Below the pieces are notes generated by a model. The model worked only from the letters and a program-made list of their open reading frames with translations. It had not been told where the DNA came from and made no database searches. DNA of 64,000 bases from Litorimonas sp964352855 (GTDB lineage Bacteria; Pseudomonadota; Alphaproteobacteria; Caulobacterales; Maricaulaceae). Shown here piece after piece: positions 62,522 through 64,000 of this stretch; position 1 is the stretch's first letter; each line of letters opens with the position of its first letter. The stretch is from positions 57,715 through 121,714 of the forward strand of contig CAYGTR010000003.1 in the NCBI GenBank assembly GCA_964352855.1. The letters are read 5' to 3'. The position numbers and the translations under genes are program-made.

Positions 62522-63934
62522 ATGACGACGTCACCCCGCGATAAAACCGCGCCCCGTGATATTGATGCCCCTGCAATAATTGCGGCCAAAGATATTACCG
62601 CCAATAAAAATACCAAAAAAGTTTTCATCAAGACCTATGGCTGTCAGATGAATGTTTACGACAGCGAACGCATGGCCGATGTGCTCGCGCCAATTGGTTA
62701 TGCCCCCGTCGAAGAACCGGACCATGCCGACCTCGTCATTCTCAACACTTGCCATATTCGCGAAAAAGCCGCCGAGAAAGTTTACTCGGAGCTCGGACGT
62801 ATTCGCCAATATAAAGAAAAAAATAATCCTGGCATGAAAGTCGCTGTGGCCGGCTGTGTCGCTCAGGCAGAAGGCGCAGAAATTATGGCGCGCGCGCCCG
62901 TCGTCGATATGGTGCTAGGCCCGCAAACATATCATAAGCTCCCCGAAATGATTGCCAAGGTTTATCGCGGCACGGGCGACGTGCTTGAGACAGAATTTGA
63001 TACGTTGGAGAAATTTGACCAACTCCCTGAACTGCGCCGACCCAAAGGTTTTTCGAGCTTCCTGACCATTCAAGAAGGGTGCGATAAATTCTGCACCTTC
63101 TGTGTTGTGCCTTACACGCGCGGCGCGGAAGTCAGCCGCCCCGTGGCGCAAATCGTGGCCGAAGCTCGCCAGCTCGCCTCGCACGGCGTACGCGAAATCA
63201 CCCTCATCGGTCAAAACGTCAATGCCTATAACGGTGTCGGCGAAGACGACCAACAATGGACACTTGGCCAGCTAATTCGTCATGTCGCGCTCATTGGCGG
63301 GATTGACCGTATTCGTTTCACGACATCGCATCCTCGCGATATGGATGATGATCTGATCGAGACTCTGGGCAATGAACCCAAGCTTATGCCGTATCTGCAT
63401 TTGCCGATACAGGCGGGGTCGAATAAAATTCTCCACGCGATGAATCGCGGCCATACTTATGCCGAATATAAAGAGCTGATTGCCAAGATCCGCGCGGCGC
63501 GGCCCGATATTGCGCTGTCCGGCGATTTTATCGTCGGCTTCCCTGGCGAGACAGAAACAGATTTCCAACAGACGATGAAATGCGTCGAAGAGATCGGCTA
63601 TGGCAGCTCGTTCAGCTTTAAATATTCCGTTCGTCCCGGCACCCCGGGCGCGGGCCTGCCGCGCCAAGTGCCGGAAGATGTGAAACAAGACCGCCTCGTG
63701 CGCTTGCAAGCCTTACTCTATAAGCAACAGCACGAATTTAACCAATCTTTGATCGGCAAAACGCTCAACGTTTTAGTGGAAGGCAAAGGCCGAAAAGGCG
63801 GACAATTATTCGGCCGAGGGCCTTACCTCCAAGGCACACATTTCGACGGCCCGGAAAGCCTCATTGGACAAATTGTCAAAGTCAAAATGACAGATGCCGG
63901 TCGGAATAGCTTAATTGGAGAATGGGTCGAATAA
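62522..63934 (+). CDS. miaB: tRNA i6A37 methylthiotransferase MiaB
   Basis: 470 aa from the ATG at 62522 (a GTG four codons upstream is possible). Cluster cysteines in YGCQMNVYDSERM, NTCHIREKA and AGCVAQ, the radical-SAM GCDKFCTFCVVPYTRG, and a C-terminal TRAM domain. It makes ms2i6A37 in tRNAs reading U-starting codons. The YGCQMN form distinguishes it from MtaB at 8.9 kb. Confidence 0.96.
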   Translation: MTTSPRDKTAPRDIDAPAIIAAKDITANKNTKKVFIKTYGCQMNVYDSERMADVLAPIGYAPVEEPDHADLVILNTCHIREKAAEKVYSELGRIRQYKEKNNPGMKVAVAGCVAQAEGAEIMARAPVVDMVLGPQTYHKLPEMIAKVYRGTGDVLETEFDTLEKFDQLPELRRPKGFSSFLTIQEGCDKFCTFCVVPYTRGAEVSRPVAQIVAEARQLASHGVREITLIGQNVNAYNGVGEDDQQWTLGQLIRHVALIGGIDRIRFTTSHPRDMDDDLIETLGNEPKLMPYLHLPIQAGSNKILHAMNRGHTYAEYKELIAKIRAARPDIALSGDFIVGFPGETETDFQQTMKCVEEIGYGSSFSFKYSVRPGTPGAGLPRQVPEDVKQDRLVRLQALLYKQQHEFNQSLIGKTLNVLVEGKGRKGGQLFGRGPYLQGTHFDGPESLIGQIVKVKMTDAGRNSLIGEWVE

Positions 63935-64000
63935 TAACCCGACGGAAATCTTTACCTGAATTAAAACGATTAAAGGCGGTATCCTCGAGTCATTTGCCGT

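Noticed and set aside
1..64000. CRISPR array, prophage, transposon, integrase, toxin-antitoxin or defence system
   Set aside because: No regularly spaced repeats, no transposase, integrase, phage structural, Cas, restriction or toxin-antitoxin genes were seen; nearly all genes belong to known housekeeping or envelope families.
1..64000. tRNA or rRNA genes
   Set aside because: No cloverleaf-like sequence or rRNA segment was recognised in the intergenic regions, which are mostly short; a tRNAscan-SE run would settle this.

Overview
The window looks like a chromosomal segment of an alphaproteobacterium, most likely from the Caulobacterales/Hyphomonadales (Maricaulales) side of the class. The evidence is gene order and cis signals, since no rRNA or tRNA gene is present. 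The order mutS-glnD-murJ-trpS followed by nifU-tsaB-rimI-fur-miaB, the pair mtaB-ftsY with yciB close by, and rsmB/rpe/heparinase/purH are arrangements known from this class. An IalB-type secreted protein, a Fur without the CxxC zinc motif, and two perfect TTAA-N7-TTAA CtrA-type boxes in intergenic DNA agree. Base composition appears close to balanced (not computed). The first 21 bases are N, so the left edge is an assembly gap that truncates the first gene. Layout: 0-8 kb holds a truncated zinc metallopeptidase, an FAD-dependent oxidoreductase lipoprotein, a patatin phospholipase lipoprotein, an SDR dehydrogenase, and a TetR-PlsC-LplT-like operon that reads as a phospholipid-turnover module. 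8-13.5 kb holds a methyltransferase, mtaB, ftsY, an EamA exporter and yciB. 13.5-22.2 kb holds acnA, a membrane-anchored AraC regulator, small envelope proteins, an LRAT-fold protein paired with MtgA, a LysR regulator with an ABA4-like gene, and a tiny gene behind a strongly structured leader. 22.2-31 kb is a mostly minus-strand block: purH, a WbpM/CapD-type dehydratase, heparinase-like protein, rpe, a Cys-repeat secreted protein and rsmB. 31-36 kb is a tripartite MacAB/TolC-type efflux operon. 36-47.5 kb holds ftsK, a DAACS symporter with a secreted M20 hydrolase, two secreted unknowns, YifB/ComM, an orphan PAS-REC protein and an AmpG-like permease. 47.6-64 kb is the conserved housekeeping run mutS, glnD, murJ, trpS, a PCuAC copper chaperone, twin M48-PDZ lipoproteins, nfu, tsaB, rimI, fur and miaB. 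Most of the window is ordinary core genome. I found no CRISPR array, prophage, transposon, integrase, toxin-antitoxin pair or defence island. The least explained signals are regulatory and structural: the multi-hairpin leader of the 62-residue ORF at 21984, the nested inverted repeats at 22203-22266, the 20-bp-period direct repeat at 17803-17838, the hairpin that masks the patatin ribosome-binding site, CtrA-type boxes upstream of ftsK and of the IalB-type gene, the LRAT-MtgA pairing, and a DAACS symporter that lacks the Asp of its NMDGT motif.
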